Part shown: in pieces, positions 18,368-27,212 of the stretch
Numbering within the stretch: the stretch's first letter is position 1
Layout of the letters: the number at the start of each line of letters is the position of its first letter
Assembly: GCA_017543265.1 (NCBI GenBank)
Contig: JAFYGI010000048.1
Coordinates: forward strand, 1 to 64,000
DNA: 64,000 nt
Source: Bacillota bacterium
Lineage (GTDB): Bacteria; Bacillota; Clostridia; Lachnospirales; CAG-274
Direction of reading: 5' to 3'
Notes under the pieces: generated by a model
What the model was told of the DNA's origin: nothing
Database searches by the model: none
What the model saw: the letters and a program-made list of their open reading frames with translations, nothing else
Translations under genes and position numbers: made by a program

Positions 18368-19084
18368 CTAATGCCCCCTCGGTTTTCTGTCAAGCTGACC
18401 CTTTTCGGTTTTAAGGTCGGCATACAGCAGGTCAACAAAGCCGATAAACAGCACCGCAGCGGCACCCCACACGGCCTTGCCCAAAAATGTATTGCAAAGC
18501 GCGGCACTCATCACCCCGCCGAACACAAAGGCCGCAAGCATAAGCGCGTGCCTTGAAAAGCGCATAAGGCTTTCGGGGTTTTTGTTTCTTGCCCATTTAA
18601 CAAGATGCACGCTTGTCTGGCGGACATGGTTGGTGCAAAAGGTCGTTGCCATGGGTATCCCCTGTGCCTGTCTGAACGTGTTGTACTGCATGGAGCAGAT
18701 GAAATTTATTGCCACCTGCGATATCTGATAGGGCGCATCCTCGGGCAAAAAGCCGAGTATCAATATAACTATTATCTCCACGCCTATCAAAACGGTGTCC
18801 CAGCGCAGGATATTTTTCTTTTTGACAAGATTTGGCAGTATTTCCGATATGATCGTGCCCAGAAAATACGAGCTTATCGGGATAAGCAGATACCCCGCCC
18901 GACTCCACTTTGCATTGCCTATCGCCATTGCAAGCAGCACAAAATTACCTGTCTGGGCGTTGCAGAACACATTGCCGCGCAGGGTATAGGTAAAGGCACC
19001 CAGCCAGCCCGCCGCCGTCATAAGTATAACGAATATCCACCATCGTTCACATTCCAAAAAACTTTTTTCTTCGTTGTTTTCCAT
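18368..19084 (-). CDS. DUF1275 (YoaK-like) membrane protein
   Basis: The start at ATG 19084 is supported by AAAGGATG 6 nt upstream; longer in-frame starts would sit inside the preceding terminator. 238 residues with six or seven predicted membrane segments. Family hallmarks are visible: GWLGAFTYTLRGNVFCNAQTGNFVLLAMAIG near the N-terminus and AINFICSMQYNTFR...GIPMATTFCTNHVRQT in the middle. The family is widespread and of unknown function; a transport role is presumed from topology. It is the gene immediately downstream of ispH-rpsA but separated by a terminator. Confidence 0.9.
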   Translation of the reverse strand: MENNEEKSFLECERWWIFVILMTAAGWLGAFTYTLRGNVFCNAQTGNFVLLAMAIGNAKWSRAGYLLIPISSYFLGTIISEILPNLVKKKNILRWDTVLIGVEIIVILILGFLPEDAPYQISQVAINFICSMQYNTFRQAQGIPMATTFCTNHVRQTSVHLVKWARNKNPESLMRFSRHALMLAAFVFGGVMSAALCNTFLGKAVWGAAAVLFIGFVDLLYADLKTEKGQLDRKPRGH

Positions 19085-19111
19085 TTTTACATCCTTTTTC
19101 ATGCTGTGCGC

Positions 19112-19140
19112 AAAAAAGGCGCACCCAAGCAAGGTGCGCC
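19112..19140 (-). terminator. Terminator of the ispH-rpsA operon
   Basis: On the minus strand GGCGCACC / GGTGCGCC (19140-19118) with an 7-nt loop is followed by TTTTTT (19117-19112), 20 nt after the ispH-rpsA stop. Confidence 0.9.
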
Positions 19141-19159
19141 TAAACAGCTTTTCTAAAGA

Positions 19160-21109
19160 TTATTCCTCTGCGGGAGCTTCCTCCGCTGCGGGAGCCTCCT
19201 CTGCCTTTTCGGGCTTGGGAAGAGTTTCCTTGATGCTGAGGCTTATCTTCTTGTTGTCAAGATCAAGCTCCGTTACCTTTGCGGATATTTCCTGACCTAC
19301 GCTAAGAACATCCTCGGGCTTTTCAACGTGCTCGTAAGCGATCTGTGAGATATGAACAAGACCGTCGATACCCTCTTCAAGCTCAACAAATGCGCCGAAG
19401 GGCACCATTCTTACTACTTTGCCTGAAACAACATTGCCAACTGCATATTTTTCTGCCGCAGTCTTCCACGGGTCTGCGTTAAGGTCCTTAAGTGAAAGGC
19501 TTATCTTGCCCTTTTCCGCATTAACGTCAAGTACGGTCACTTTAACCTTGTCGCCTTCTTTTAATACATCGGTAACTTTCTTGATACGTCCCCAGCTCAT
19601 CTCGGAGATATGGATAAGACCGTCAACCCCGCCAAGGTCAACAAATGCACCAAAATCCACTATACGGCTTACCGTACCGTCGATCCTATCGCCGACCTTG
19701 ATCGCGTCAAATACTTCCTTGCGCTTTTCGTCGATCTCCTTTTGTGCAAGTGCCTTGCGGCCTGCAACGATCTTGCGGCGCTTTACGTTATCGTACTCAA
19801 GGATATTAAAGTCAAGCTCCTGACCGATAAATGCCTTAAGATCCTCAACATATCTGTTGGATATCTGGGAAGAAGGAACAAATACGCGGATACCGTTTAT
19901 AAGTGCGATAAGACCGCCCTTTACCTGCTCGATGACCTTACCCTTTATGGTAGTGCCGTTATTGAATGCCTCTTCGATATCATCGTAGCCCTTTACGGCA
20001 TCTATTTTCTTCTTTGAGAGCTGAACAAAGCCCTCGCCGTCATTTACTCTTACAACATAAACGTCTATAACGTCGCCTGCCTTTACAACATCGGCAGGAT
20101 TTGTATTCGGATCATCCGAAAAATCGCTGCGGCTTATAATGCCGTCCGACTTGAAGCCAAGATTTACAGATACATCCCCTGTTTCGGACACCTGGATAAC
20201 GGTACCCTTTACAATATCGCCCGTTCTTAAAGTCACGATATTCTCGTCAAGCATTTCCTCAAAAGATTTGTTTTCAAATTCGCTCATAATGTTTACAGCC
20301 TCCTTAATTATGGCGGGTGGGGTTGATGCACCTGCCGTTATACCAATTTTACCATACTTTAAAACAGATTTCAAGCCCAAATCTACAAATGTTTCACATA
20401 AAAATGTATTTTCACAATATTTTTTACTAATTTCGTACAATTTTCGGGTGTTTGAGCTGTTTTTATCCCCCAAAATTATCATACAATCGACCCGCTTCGC
20501 TATCTCGACCGCCTCATGCTGACGCTCCGCGGTGGCAAGACAGATGGTGCGGTTAAGCTCGACATCTGTTTTTTGGCAGATAATATCCGCTATTTCGTCA
20601 TAAATATCCGTCTGGAATGTCGTCTGGGACACCAGCGCATATTTTTTGCCCGGCACGGGGACAAAGTTTTTTGCCTCCTCAACGGAGGATATAATAACGG
20701 CGCTGTTGCCGCACCAGCCGTTTATGCCTATGACCTCGGGGTGCGCGGGACTGCCCGTTATGATTATCTCCATACCGTTTTTATGCCTGTCCTCGACTAT
20801 ACGGTGTATTTTTTTGACAAAGGGACAGGTGCAGTCAAAATACTCCAGACCCCTTTGTTCCAGATCCTCGTACACCTTCGGTGGGACACCGTGCGAGCGT
20901 ATTATTATCCTGCCGTCGGCGGGTGCGCTGTCAAGCGTTTCTATAACGTGTACACCCTTTTGCTCCAGGTCGTCCGTTACGGTCTTGTTATGTATTATGG
21001 GGCCGTAGGTATACAGCCTGCTTTCGGTCTCCGCCTTTTCGTATGCCGTCTTTACGGCATTTTTAACGCCGAAGCAAAAGCCCGCGGACTTTGCAAGTAT
21101 TATCTCCAA
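19160..21109 (-). CDS. ispH-rpsA: IspH-RpsA fusion: HMBPP reductase + ribosomal protein S1
   Basis: 649 residues. Residues 1-280 are the [4Fe-4S] enzyme IspH, the last step of the MEP isoprenoid pathway, with cluster cysteines C12 ([10 protein letters not shown]), C95 (DCTCPF) and C190 ([10 protein letters not shown]) and substrate residues H40, H73 and H123. Residues about 300-625 contain four S1 RNA-binding repeats, each around the pattern [11 protein letters not shown]...GDVSVNLG or [23 protein letters not shown]. The last 20 residues are an Ala/Glu/Pro-rich tail. This fusion is known from Clostridia. The frame starts at TTG 21109, 8 nt after GGAGG; a nearby ATG is in another frame. The gene follows cmk by 22 nt. 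Confidence 0.96.
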   Translation of the reverse strand: MEIILAKSAGFCFGVKNAVKTAYEKAETESRLYTYGPIIHNKTVTDDLEQKGVHVIETLDSAPADGRIIIRSHGVPPKVYEDLEQRGLEYFDCTCPFVKKIHRIVEDRHKNGMEIIITGSPAHPEVIGINGWCGNSAVIISSVEEAKNFVPVPGKKYALVSQTTFQTDIYDEIADIICQKTDVELNRTICLATAERQHEAVEIAKRVDCMIILGDKNSSNTRKLYEISKKYCENTFLCETFVDLGLKSVLKYGKIGITAGASTPPAIIKEAVNIMSEFENKSFEEMLDENIVTLRTGDIVKGTVIQVSETGDVSVNLGFKSDGIISRSDFSDDPNTNPADVVKAGDVIDVYVVRVNDGEGFVQLSKKKIDAVKGYDDIEEAFNNGTTIKGKVIEQVKGGLIALINGIRVFVPSSQISNRYVEDLKAFIGQELDFNILEYDNVKRRKIVAGRKALAQKEIDEKRKEVFDAIKVGDRIDGTVSRIVDFGAFVDLGGVDGLIHISEMSWGRIKKVTDVLKEGDKVKVTVLDVNAEKGKISLSLKDLNADPWKTAAEKYAVGNVVSGKVVRMVPFGAFVELEEGIDGLVHISQIAYEHVEKPEDVLSVGQEISAKVTELDLDNKKISLSIKETLPKPEKAEEAPAAEEAPAEE

Positions 21110-21131
21110 GCATCCCGCCTCCTTTTTTATA

Positions 21132-22163
21132 TCAAAGCATGGCCTCGCGGATAAGCTCCGCTATTTCCTGCTTTACCTGCACTATCTTCATATCGGTAGT
21201 ATCTATTATAGTGGCATCCTCGGCAATGACCAGCGGATTGACCTTGCGCTCCTTATCCTGCTTGTCACGCGCCATTATCTCGTCAAGCACCTTGTAAAAG
21301 TCCGCCTCAACGCCCTTTTGCGCAAGCTCGCCGCAGCGGCGCTTTGCACGCTCCGCAACATCCGCGTCGAGATAGACCTTCACCTGCGCATCGGGCAGCA
21401 CGTTGCTGCCTATGTCGCGGCCGTCCATTATAACATTGTTGTTTTTTGCTATCTCCCTTTGCAGCTTTACCAATATACGGCGTACATCGGGTATTTTTGC
21501 AACTGCGGATGCGGCATCTGCCACCTCCTGCGTGCGTATGCTGTCGGTTATATCCACAGCATCGGCAAAAATGCGCTGCTTGCCCTCGATATAGCATATC
21601 TCCATGTTTATCTTTTCGGCAAGCTCCGCCACCGTTTCCTCGTTTGCGGTGTCCACGTCGTTTTCAAGGCACTTGTAGCCTATGCTGCGGTACATCGCAC
21701 CCGTATCCACATATATAAAGCCAAGCTCCGCCGCAAGCTCCCTTGCGACCGTGCTTTTGCCGCTGCCCGCGGGGCCGTCTATCGCAACCGCGATATTTTT
21801 GCCCCTGCCCGCAATATCGGGGCGCAGCTTAACAGCATCTTTCAGGTAGACAAAGTTCATATCGCGCTGTGTCCTGCCCGTTTCCACCTCCACCTGTACG
21901 CGGATGCACATACCGAGACTGTCGCGCACATACATCTCCTGCGCACACATAAGCGATGCGTTCACAATACCCAGCTCACGCGCGGCAACAGCGGGATAAG
22001 CCGCATCCAGATCCCTTGTTGCGGTAAAAAGTATGCTTGTGATGCTGTCCAGTTCTATATTATTGCTGTTTATTATCTCCTTAAGCAGCGTTCTTGTATT
22101 AAGCAGGATATCCTCGCGCGTATTGCTGTCAACGGTTATCGCGCCCCTTATACTGCATTTCAT
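21132..22163 (-). CDS. cmk: Fusion of AroH-type chorismate mutase and cytidylate kinase
   Basis: 343 residues. Residues 1-118 match the trimeric AroH chorismate mutase of Bacillus ([40 protein letters not shown]) and retain the active-site residues R6, C73, E76, R88, Y106 and R114. Residues 122-343 are a complete cytidylate kinase: P-loop [10 protein letters not shown] (129-138), the segment YVDTGAMYR, and [15 protein letters not shown]. It would turn chorismate into prephenate and phosphorylate (d)CMP. Its start overlaps the upstream oxidoreductase stop (ATGA), with ribosome site AAGGGGGAAG. pheA at 44623 is the likely next step for prephenate. Confidence 0.95.
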   Translation of the reverse strand: MKCSIRGAITVDSNTREDILLNTRTLLKEIINSNNIELDSITSILFTATRDLDAAYPAVAARELGIVNASLMCAQEMYVRDSLGMCIRVQVEVETGRTQRDMNFVYLKDAVKLRPDIAGRGKNIAVAIDGPAGSGKSTVARELAAELGFIYVDTGAMYRSIGYKCLENDVDTANEETVAELAEKINMEICYIEGKQRIFADAVDITDSIRTQEVADAASAVAKIPDVRRILVKLQREIAKNNNVIMDGRDIGSNVLPDAQVKVYLDADVAERAKRRCGELAQKGVEADFYKVLDEIMARDKQDKERKVNPLVIAEDATIIDTTDMKIVQVKQEIAELIREAML

Positions 22164-23386
22164 CTTTCTTCCCCCTTAACATTATTTCCCGCAAGATATG
22201 CGGTGGAAAAAGCTATCTGTAGATTAAAGCCGCCCGTAAAGGCATCCGCATCTATGACCTCGCCGCAGAAATACAGCCCCTTTACCAGCCTGGACTGCAT
22301 GGTGGACGGGTCTATCTCGTCCACATCGACACCGCCCGATGTGATAACGGCCTCGTTAAAACCCACGGGCCCGGTCAGGGTAAGCTTAAGCCCCTTTAAA
22401 AGCCTTAAAAGCCTCTGTCTTTCCTCCTTGGTCACGCCGTTTACCTTTTTTTCGCCGTCTATGCCGCTAAGCTCCGTGATGACGGGGATAAGCTTCTGCG
22501 GCAGAAGGTCGTCCAGAGAGTTTTTGAAGGCCTTGTTCGCGTACTTTGCAAAATCCTTTAAAAGCCTTGCATCCAGCGCCTTTTCATCCAGCGCGGGTTT
22601 AAGGTCTATCACCAGCTCCGCCTGCGTGTTTTTCACATAGGCGCTGCCCGTAAGCACCAGCGGCCCCGTTACGCCAAAGTGCGTAAACATCATCTCGCCC
22701 TGCTCGGAGTATACCTTTTTGCCGTTTACAAAAAAGGCCGCACCCACGTTTTTAAGGCTAAGCCCCATAAGACGGGCGCACCACTTTTCCTTTGCCTTAA
22801 GCGGCACAAGCGACGGATTAAGCGGGGTCACGGTATGTCCGCATTTTTTTGCAAACCTGTATCCGTCACCGTCACTGCCCGTGGAGCTGTAGCTAAGGCC
22901 GCCCGTGGCAACTATCACGGCATCGCAGCTCAGCTTTTTATCGCCCAGGTCAACGCCTGCGGCTTTGCCGTTTTTAACGATAAGCCCCTTTACCTTGGTA
23001 TTCAGCATGACCTTAACGCCCTGCTCGTCCAGAAAGCGTTTCAGTCCCTTGATTATATCGCTTGATTTATCGCTTACGGGGAAAACACGGCTGCCGCGCT
23101 CCACCTTAAGCGGTATGCCCATGTCCTCAAAAAAGGCCATGGTGTCCTGTGCGGAAAAGCTGTAAAATGCGCTGTAGAGAAAATAGGGGTTCGACACCGT
23201 ATGCGCTATCAGCCCCTCGGGGTCCGTATCGTTTGTCACATTACAGCGCCCCTTGCCCGTGATAAACAGCTTTTTGCCCAGTTTTTCGTTTTTTTCGGCC
23301 AGTATCACACTGCAGCCGTTTTTTGCGGCCATGCCTGCGGCAAACATACCCGCAGGCCCGCCGCCTATAACAACAACTTTTTTCAT
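22160..23386 (-). CDS. BaiN/HI0933-like flavoprotein (NAD(P)/FAD oxidoreductase)
   Basis: 408 residues from ATG 23386, whose ATGA overlaps the stop of the preceding rpiR-type gene. FAD-binding GGGPAGMFAA at 8-17, followed by LAEKNEKLGKKLFITGKGRCNVTN, the family's characteristic RCN motif, and the C-terminal GGVDVDEIDPSTMQSR and LYFCGEVIDADAFTGGFNLQIAFSTAYLAG. Family members are related to BaiN, which reduces 7-dehydroxylation intermediates in C. scindens, but the ubiquitous gut version here sits in front of cmk and ispH in many Clostridia and its substrate is unknown. Co-transcribed with those genes. Confidence 0.92.
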   Translation of the reverse strand: MKKVVVIGGGPAGMFAAGMAAKNGCSVILAEKNEKLGKKLFITGKGRCNVTNDTDPEGLIAHTVSNPYFLYSAFYSFSAQDTMAFFEDMGIPLKVERGSRVFPVSDKSSDIIKGLKRFLDEQGVKVMLNTKVKGLIVKNGKAAGVDLGDKKLSCDAVIVATGGLSYSSTGSDGDGYRFAKKCGHTVTPLNPSLVPLKAKEKWCARLMGLSLKNVGAAFFVNGKKVYSEQGEMMFTHFGVTGPLVLTGSAYVKNTQAELVIDLKPALDEKALDARLLKDFAKYANKAFKNSLDDLLPQKLIPVITELSGIDGEKKVNGVTKEERQRLLRLLKGLKLTLTGPVGFNEAVITSGGVDVDEIDPSTMQSRLVKGLYFCGEVIDADAFTGGFNLQIAFSTAYLAGNNVKGEER

Positions 23387-24273
23387 ATCTTTTTTTCCGT
23401 ATTGCCCGTAGGCGCATATACCTGATATTCGCCCCAAAGCTGCTCCAGCCTGTCAAGGCTGTATTCCAGCTCCTCCTGCTTGTTAAGGCTTATTGCCACC
23501 AGCAGGGAGTTGATAACGCTGAGCGGTGCTACCAGCGAATCTATAAAGCTGAGCATATCGCTGCGTGCCGTAAGCAGAAAATCCGCATACTGGGACAGCG
23601 GCGAATGCTTGCCGTCGGTAAGTGCTATGGTCTTTGCACCGTTTTTGCTGGCATACTGCATTGCCTTAACGGTACGGCTTGAATAGCGCGGGAAGCTTAT
23701 AGCAATAAAAACATCGTCCTTGTCTATCCTGAATATACCCTCGAATATCTCCGTAAGGTTGCTGCCGCTGACATTTACCACGTTGTCCAGCATAAGGTTA
23801 AGGTAAAATGCCAGAAAAGTCGATAACGGCGCAGAGCTGCGGCCGCCCACGATATATATTTTCTTTGCGCCGAGCAGCGCCTTTACTGCGTTGTCAAACA
23901 CCTGCTCGTCTATTTCCTCCATAGTGGAGAAAATACGGTCGCTGTCACTTTGAAGTATGGTGCGCAGCAGACTTTTGTCCTTTCTTGCAATACGCTCGCT
24001 TGAAACACGCATACGCTGTGATGCGGTCAGGCGGTTTTTGACAAGTTCTTCCAAGGCGCGCTGCAGTTTGGGATAGCCGTCAAAGCCCAGCTCGTTTGCA
24101 AAACGCACCACCGTAGACTCGCTTACGCCCGTAATTTCACCAAGGCGTGCAGCCGTCAGGTACACCGCCTGGTCGTAATGCTCTATCAAAAATGTGGCGA
24201 TACGTTTCTGACCCTTGCTGAAACCCGCCATTCTGCTTTCTATTATGTCCGAAAGATCCGTTGCTTCCGTCAT
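23383..24273 (-). CDS. MurR/RpiR family transcriptional regulator
   Basis: The start at ATG 24273 has GAGGG 8 nt upstream; 296 residues. The N-terminal helix-turn-helix (about 20-90; LTAARLGEITGVSESTVVRFANELGFDGYPKLQRAL) is the RpiR signature, and the C-terminal half is an SIS sugar-isomerase fold (about 135-260; KKIYIVGGRSSAPLS, VFIAISFPRYSSRTVK, TIALTDGKHSPLSQYAD). Such regulators sense phosphosugars. It heads the operon with the BaiN-like gene, aroH-cmk and ispH-rpsA, an odd company for a sugar regulator. The inverted repeat at 24323-24365 in its leader could be its own operator. Confidence 0.93.
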   Translation of the reverse strand: MTEATDLSDIIESRMAGFSKGQKRIATFLIEHYDQAVYLTAARLGEITGVSESTVVRFANELGFDGYPKLQRALEELVKNRLTASQRMRVSSERIARKDKSLLRTILQSDSDRIFSTMEEIDEQVFDNAVKALLGAKKIYIVGGRSSAPLSTFLAFYLNLMLDNVVNVSGSNLTEIFEGIFRIDKDDVFIAISFPRYSSRTVKAMQYASKNGAKTIALTDGKHSPLSQYADFLLTARSDMLSFIDSLVAPLSVINSLLVAISLNKQEELEYSLDRLEQLWGEYQVYAPTGNTEKKI

Positions 24274-24322
24274 GTTATTTCCCTCTTTTTTTGTGTCGGG
24301 TATCCCCCGCATTTTTATTGAT

Positions 24323-24365
24323 AATTGCAGGCGGCACGAAACCTCGATGCCAAGATCCTGCAATT
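24323..24365. promoter_or_regulatory. Inverted repeat between rpiR and cls
   Basis: AATTGCAGG (24323-24331) and CCTGCAATT (24357-24365) are perfect complements with 25 nt between, containing a smaller GGCA/TGCC pair. It lies between the divergent regulator and cls genes and may be an operator or an RNA hairpin in the rpiR leader. Confidence 0.55.
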
Positions 24366-24414
24366 TAAGTATACCACACTTTCATATAAAAAGCAAACAA
24401 AAAAGAATTTTAAG

Positions 24415-24443
24415 TTGCTAAATCCGCGAACAGGTGTTAAAAT
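24415..24443 (+). promoter_or_regulatory. Candidate promoter of cls
   Basis: TTGCTA (24415-24420), 17 bp, TAAAAT (24438-24443). The transcript would begin about 13 nt before the start codon at 24463, which is short. Confidence 0.5.
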
Positions 24444-24462
24444 AGTTAAAGGTGAGATACAA

Positions 24463-26022
24463 ATGAAACAAACAGATAACTCGGGCAAGCGCATAAAGCG
24501 CAGTCTGCTGCGCATACTTCTGGGACGCACAGGCTTTACGGCCATTGCGATAATAGCGCAGTTTTTTATAATAATTTCATATTTCGGCTATTTAAAGGAC
24601 TACTCGGGCACCGTGACCGCCTTGCTTTATATACTCAGCTTCGGGGTACTGCTTTATATAATAAACATGGACGAAAACCCAAGCTATAAAATAGCGTGGC
24701 TTTTGCCCGTGGCGGTATTTCCCGTGTTCGGTGCCGTGCTGTTTTTGTTTTTAAAGCTCCAGCCCACGGTAAAGCTTACCAACAAGGCGCTGATACAAAA
24801 TATCGCGCGTTCCGCCCCCTGCCTTAAACAGGACAAGACCGTCAAAGCGGATTTTGAAAAGCAATGGCGAAACGCCCGCGGCTTTACCCACTATATGAAC
24901 AAGTACGCAGGCTACCCCGTATATGAAAACACACAGGTAAAGTATTTTCCCCTCGGCGACGAATATATCCCCGCACTTAAAGCGGAGCTTGAAAAGGCCG
25001 AGGAATATATCTTTATGGAGTTTTTTATAATAGACCGCGGTCTGGTATGGGGCGAGATACTGGAAATACTTAAAAGAAAGGCCAATGAGGGTGTAGAGAT
25101 ACGCCTGATGTATGACGGGCTTTGCAGTATAGCCATGCTGCCCTACAACTACCCGAAAACGCTGGAGGAATACGGCATAAACTGCCGTGTCTTTAACAAG
25201 GTGAGACCGTTTTTATCCAGCTCGCAAAACAACCGCGACCACCGCAAGATATGTGTTATAGACGGCAAAACGGGCTTTACGGGCGGCATAAACCTTGCCG
25301 ATGAGTACGCCAACATAATAGACCGCTTCGGGCATTGGAAGGACACCGCGGTAATGCTTAAAGGCGATGCGGTGAACAGTCTTGTAATGATGTTTTTGCA
25401 GATGTGGCATATACCTGACGGCGAAAATGCCGATTACGAGAAATATATGCCCGCCCCGTCGGGGATAAGTGCGCCGGGCTTTGTGCTGCCCTACGGCGAC
25501 AGCCCGCTGGACAACGAGCCCGTGGGCAAGACGGTATATATGCATATTTTAAACACGGCAAACAACTATGTGCATATAATGACCCCCTACCTTATACTGG
25601 ATCACGAGATGGAGCAATGTCTTGCCTCCGCCGCAAAGCGCGGTGTTGACGTAAGCCTTATCCTGCCCCACAAGCCCGACAAGAAATATGCCTTTTACCT
25701 TGCGCACTCGCACTATGCGGCACTTTTAAAGGCGGGCGTAAAGATATACGAATACAGCCCCGGCTTTGTCCACGCCAAAAACTACACCTCGGACGACAAA
25801 AAGGCCGTTGTGGGCACGATAAATATGGATTTCAGAAGTCTTTACCTGCATTGGGAATGTGCCTGCTATATGTACGACACCCCCTGTGTGGCCGATATAG
25901 AGCAGGATTTTAAGGATACGCTGAAGCACTGTCAGCGCATAACCGAGGACGATTTAAAAAACATATCCTTTTTTGAATATGTTGCCTGCAAGATATTAAG
26001 CATATTTGCACCGCTTATGTAA
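24463..26022 (+). CDS. cls: Cardiolipin synthase (phospholipase D superfamily)
   Basis: 519 residues from ATG 24463, with AAAGGTGAG as ribosome site. Two N-terminal transmembrane segments (about 25-45 and 55-75, with a third at 80-100) and two HKD catalytic motifs: HRKICVIDGKTGFTGG (about 260-276) and HAKNYTSDDKKAVVGTINMD (about 436-456). Condenses phosphatidylglycerol into cardiolipin at the membrane. Downstream hairpin 26041-26085 ends its transcript. The gene is divergent from the rpiR-type regulator, with which it shares a 189-nt intergenic region. Confidence 0.95.
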   Translation: MKQTDNSGKRIKRSLLRILLGRTGFTAIAIIAQFFIIISYFGYLKDYSGTVTALLYILSFGVLLYIINMDENPSYKIAWLLPVAVFPVFGAVLFLFLKLQPTVKLTNKALIQNIARSAPCLKQDKTVKADFEKQWRNARGFTHYMNKYAGYPVYENTQVKYFPLGDEYIPALKAELEKAEEYIFMEFFIIDRGLVWGEILEILKRKANEGVEIRLMYDGLCSIAMLPYNYPKTLEEYGINCRVFNKVRPFLSSSQNNRDHRKICVIDGKTGFTGGINLADEYANIIDRFGHWKDTAVMLKGDAVNSLVMMFLQMWHIPDGENADYEKYMPAPSGISAPGFVLPYGDSPLDNEPVGKTVYMHILNTANNYVHIMTPYLILDHEMEQCLASAAKRGVDVSLILPHKPDKKYAFYLAHSHYAALLKAGVKIYEYSPGFVHAKNYTSDDKKAVVGTINMDFRSLYLHWECACYMYDTPCVADIEQDFKDTLKHCQRITEDDLKNISFFEYVACKILSIFAPLM

Positions 26023-26040
26023 AGGATCCCGCATCGAAAA

Positions 26041-26085
26041 AACGCGGCCAAAGCAGTTTATCAGACGCTTTCGGCCGCATTTTTT
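26041..26085. terminator. Bidirectional terminator between cls and the prenyltransferase gene
   Basis: GCGGCC (26044) and AAAGC pair with GCTTT (26067-26071) and GGCCGC (26073-26078), then TTTTTT. On the minus strand the stop codon of the convergent gene lies at its edge. Confidence 0.88.
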
Positions 26086-26953
26086 ATAAAATATACAATA
26101 TTGCAAACATCACTATAAAGTACAGCAGGCTAAGCACTATAAGCACCTTGTCTCCAAGCAGCACCGTTACGGGGTCGCCGTCACCGCCGCTTTCCACGTC
26201 AAGTCCATACTTCATCGTAATAATAAATACAAGCGGCACGGTCAGCACTATATAGCTGCTTCGGTAGTGATCCACCGTGCTCTCCTCCATGCTCCAAAGC
26301 GCATAAAACACGTTTGCAAGCGTCAGACAGACGTACATATATTTATCCAGAAATTCCATTGAATAGTATTTCAGTACCTTTCTTGTCTGCGTGCCCGCCT
26401 TTAATTCGTTTCTGCGTTTTCCCAGCGAAAAATAAAACGCCATAAAAAGCACTATAAGATAAAGCCAGTTTGATATAACTATGTCCGCGATATACGCGCC
26501 GTACAGCACACGGATAAAAAAGCCCGCCGTAAGTATGACAACGTCCAGTATCGGTACATTTTTCAGCCCCATGCTGTATGCTGCATTCATAGCCAGATAA
26601 AAACAGGGAAACAGCAGCGATACGGGCTTTAAAAACATCAGACTGACAATTATTGCCGCAGCAAAGCACACGGCCGCGGTAACAGCCGCAGCCCCGACAG
26701 GCACCGCTCCGCTTGCGATGGGCCGTTTGCACTTTGCAGGGTGCAGCCTGTCCCTTTCCTTATCCTTTATGTCATTTATGATATACACACACGAGCCCGT
26801 CAGGCAAAACACGATAAAGCCAACGGCACTCTCAAAAAGCTTCCCGCCGTCAAACAGATGTCCGCTGCATATCAGGGCGGCAGGGACAAGCAGATTTTTC
26901 ATATAATGATGTACTCTCACCATTAAAAGAAAATTTTTTATTCTTTCTTTCAT
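26084..26953 (-). CDS. UbiA-type prenyltransferase, decaprenyl-phosphate phosphoribosyltransferase-like
   Basis: 289 residues with eight or nine transmembrane segments. The aspartate-rich prenyltransferase motif is NDIKDKERDRLHPAKCKRPIASG, and a second NVPILDVVILTAGFFIRVLYGA segment carries the other conserved Asp. The HPAKCKRPIASG extension and the opening VRVHHYMKNLLVPAALI are typical of DPPR synthases, which attach phosphoribose to decaprenyl phosphate in arabinogalactan-type synthesis. The usual partner epimerases are not in this window, so the polyprenyl acceptor and final product are unknown. Preceded by a long leader and a strong promoter at 27081. Confidence 0.85.
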   Translation of the reverse strand: MKERIKNFLLMVRVHHYMKNLLVPAALICSGHLFDGGKLFESAVGFIVFCLTGSCVYIINDIKDKERDRLHPAKCKRPIASGAVPVGAAAVTAAVCFAAAIIVSLMFLKPVSLLFPCFYLAMNAAYSMGLKNVPILDVVILTAGFFIRVLYGAYIADIVISNWLYLIVLFMAFYFSLGKRRNELKAGTQTRKVLKYYSMEFLDKYMYVCLTLANVFYALWSMEESTVDHYRSSYIVLTVPLVFIITMKYGLDVESGGDGDPVTVLLGDKVLIVLSLLYFIVMFAILYIL

Positions 26954-27080
26954 TTCAACACCTTACACCGGACAGCATTTAACCGCAGTATCCGGCATTA
27001 AAAAAACATTCACCATATTTCCGCGGCGCACGGGAAAGCTTTGCGTTTTTTTGATTCCCCCGCACGACCGTTACATATGT
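26954..27080 (-). other. Leader of the prenyltransferase gene
   Basis: About 120 transcribed nt lie between the promoter and the start codon. They contain CCGGA/TCCGG arms around 26973-26997 and a run of G/C-rich pairs near 27020-27060. No known riboswitch was recognised; no ORF is supported. Confidence 0.35.
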
Positions 27081-27109
27081 ATTATAAAAAATTATAAATA
27101 AAATGTCAA
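27081..27109 (-). promoter_or_regulatory. Strong promoter of the prenyltransferase gene
   Basis: On the minus strand: TTGACA (27109-27104), 17 bp, TATAAT (27086-27081). Confidence 0.88.
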
Positions 27110-27121
27110 CATACAGACAAT

Positions 27122-27154
27122 AAAAAAGGACACGGGTCAGTCCTCATGTCCTTT
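27122..27154 (-). terminator. Terminator of the GH9 gene
   Basis: On the minus strand AAAGGACA (27154-27147) pairs with TGTCCTTT (27132-27125), and T continues to 27122. The stem resembles hairpins at 49731, 50705 and 52631, which share the GGACA core. Confidence 0.8.
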
Positions 27155-27212
27155 CGTATTCGTATTTTTTTGATATTGTCAGCGGTTTGTCCCAATACGG
27201 ACACCGCCCGCC

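Noticed and set aside
21318-22640. A 440-codon open frame on the plus strand opposite cmk and the BaiN-like gene
   Set aside because: It is antisense to genes with full motif support, has no ribosome site and encodes low-complexity basic sequence.
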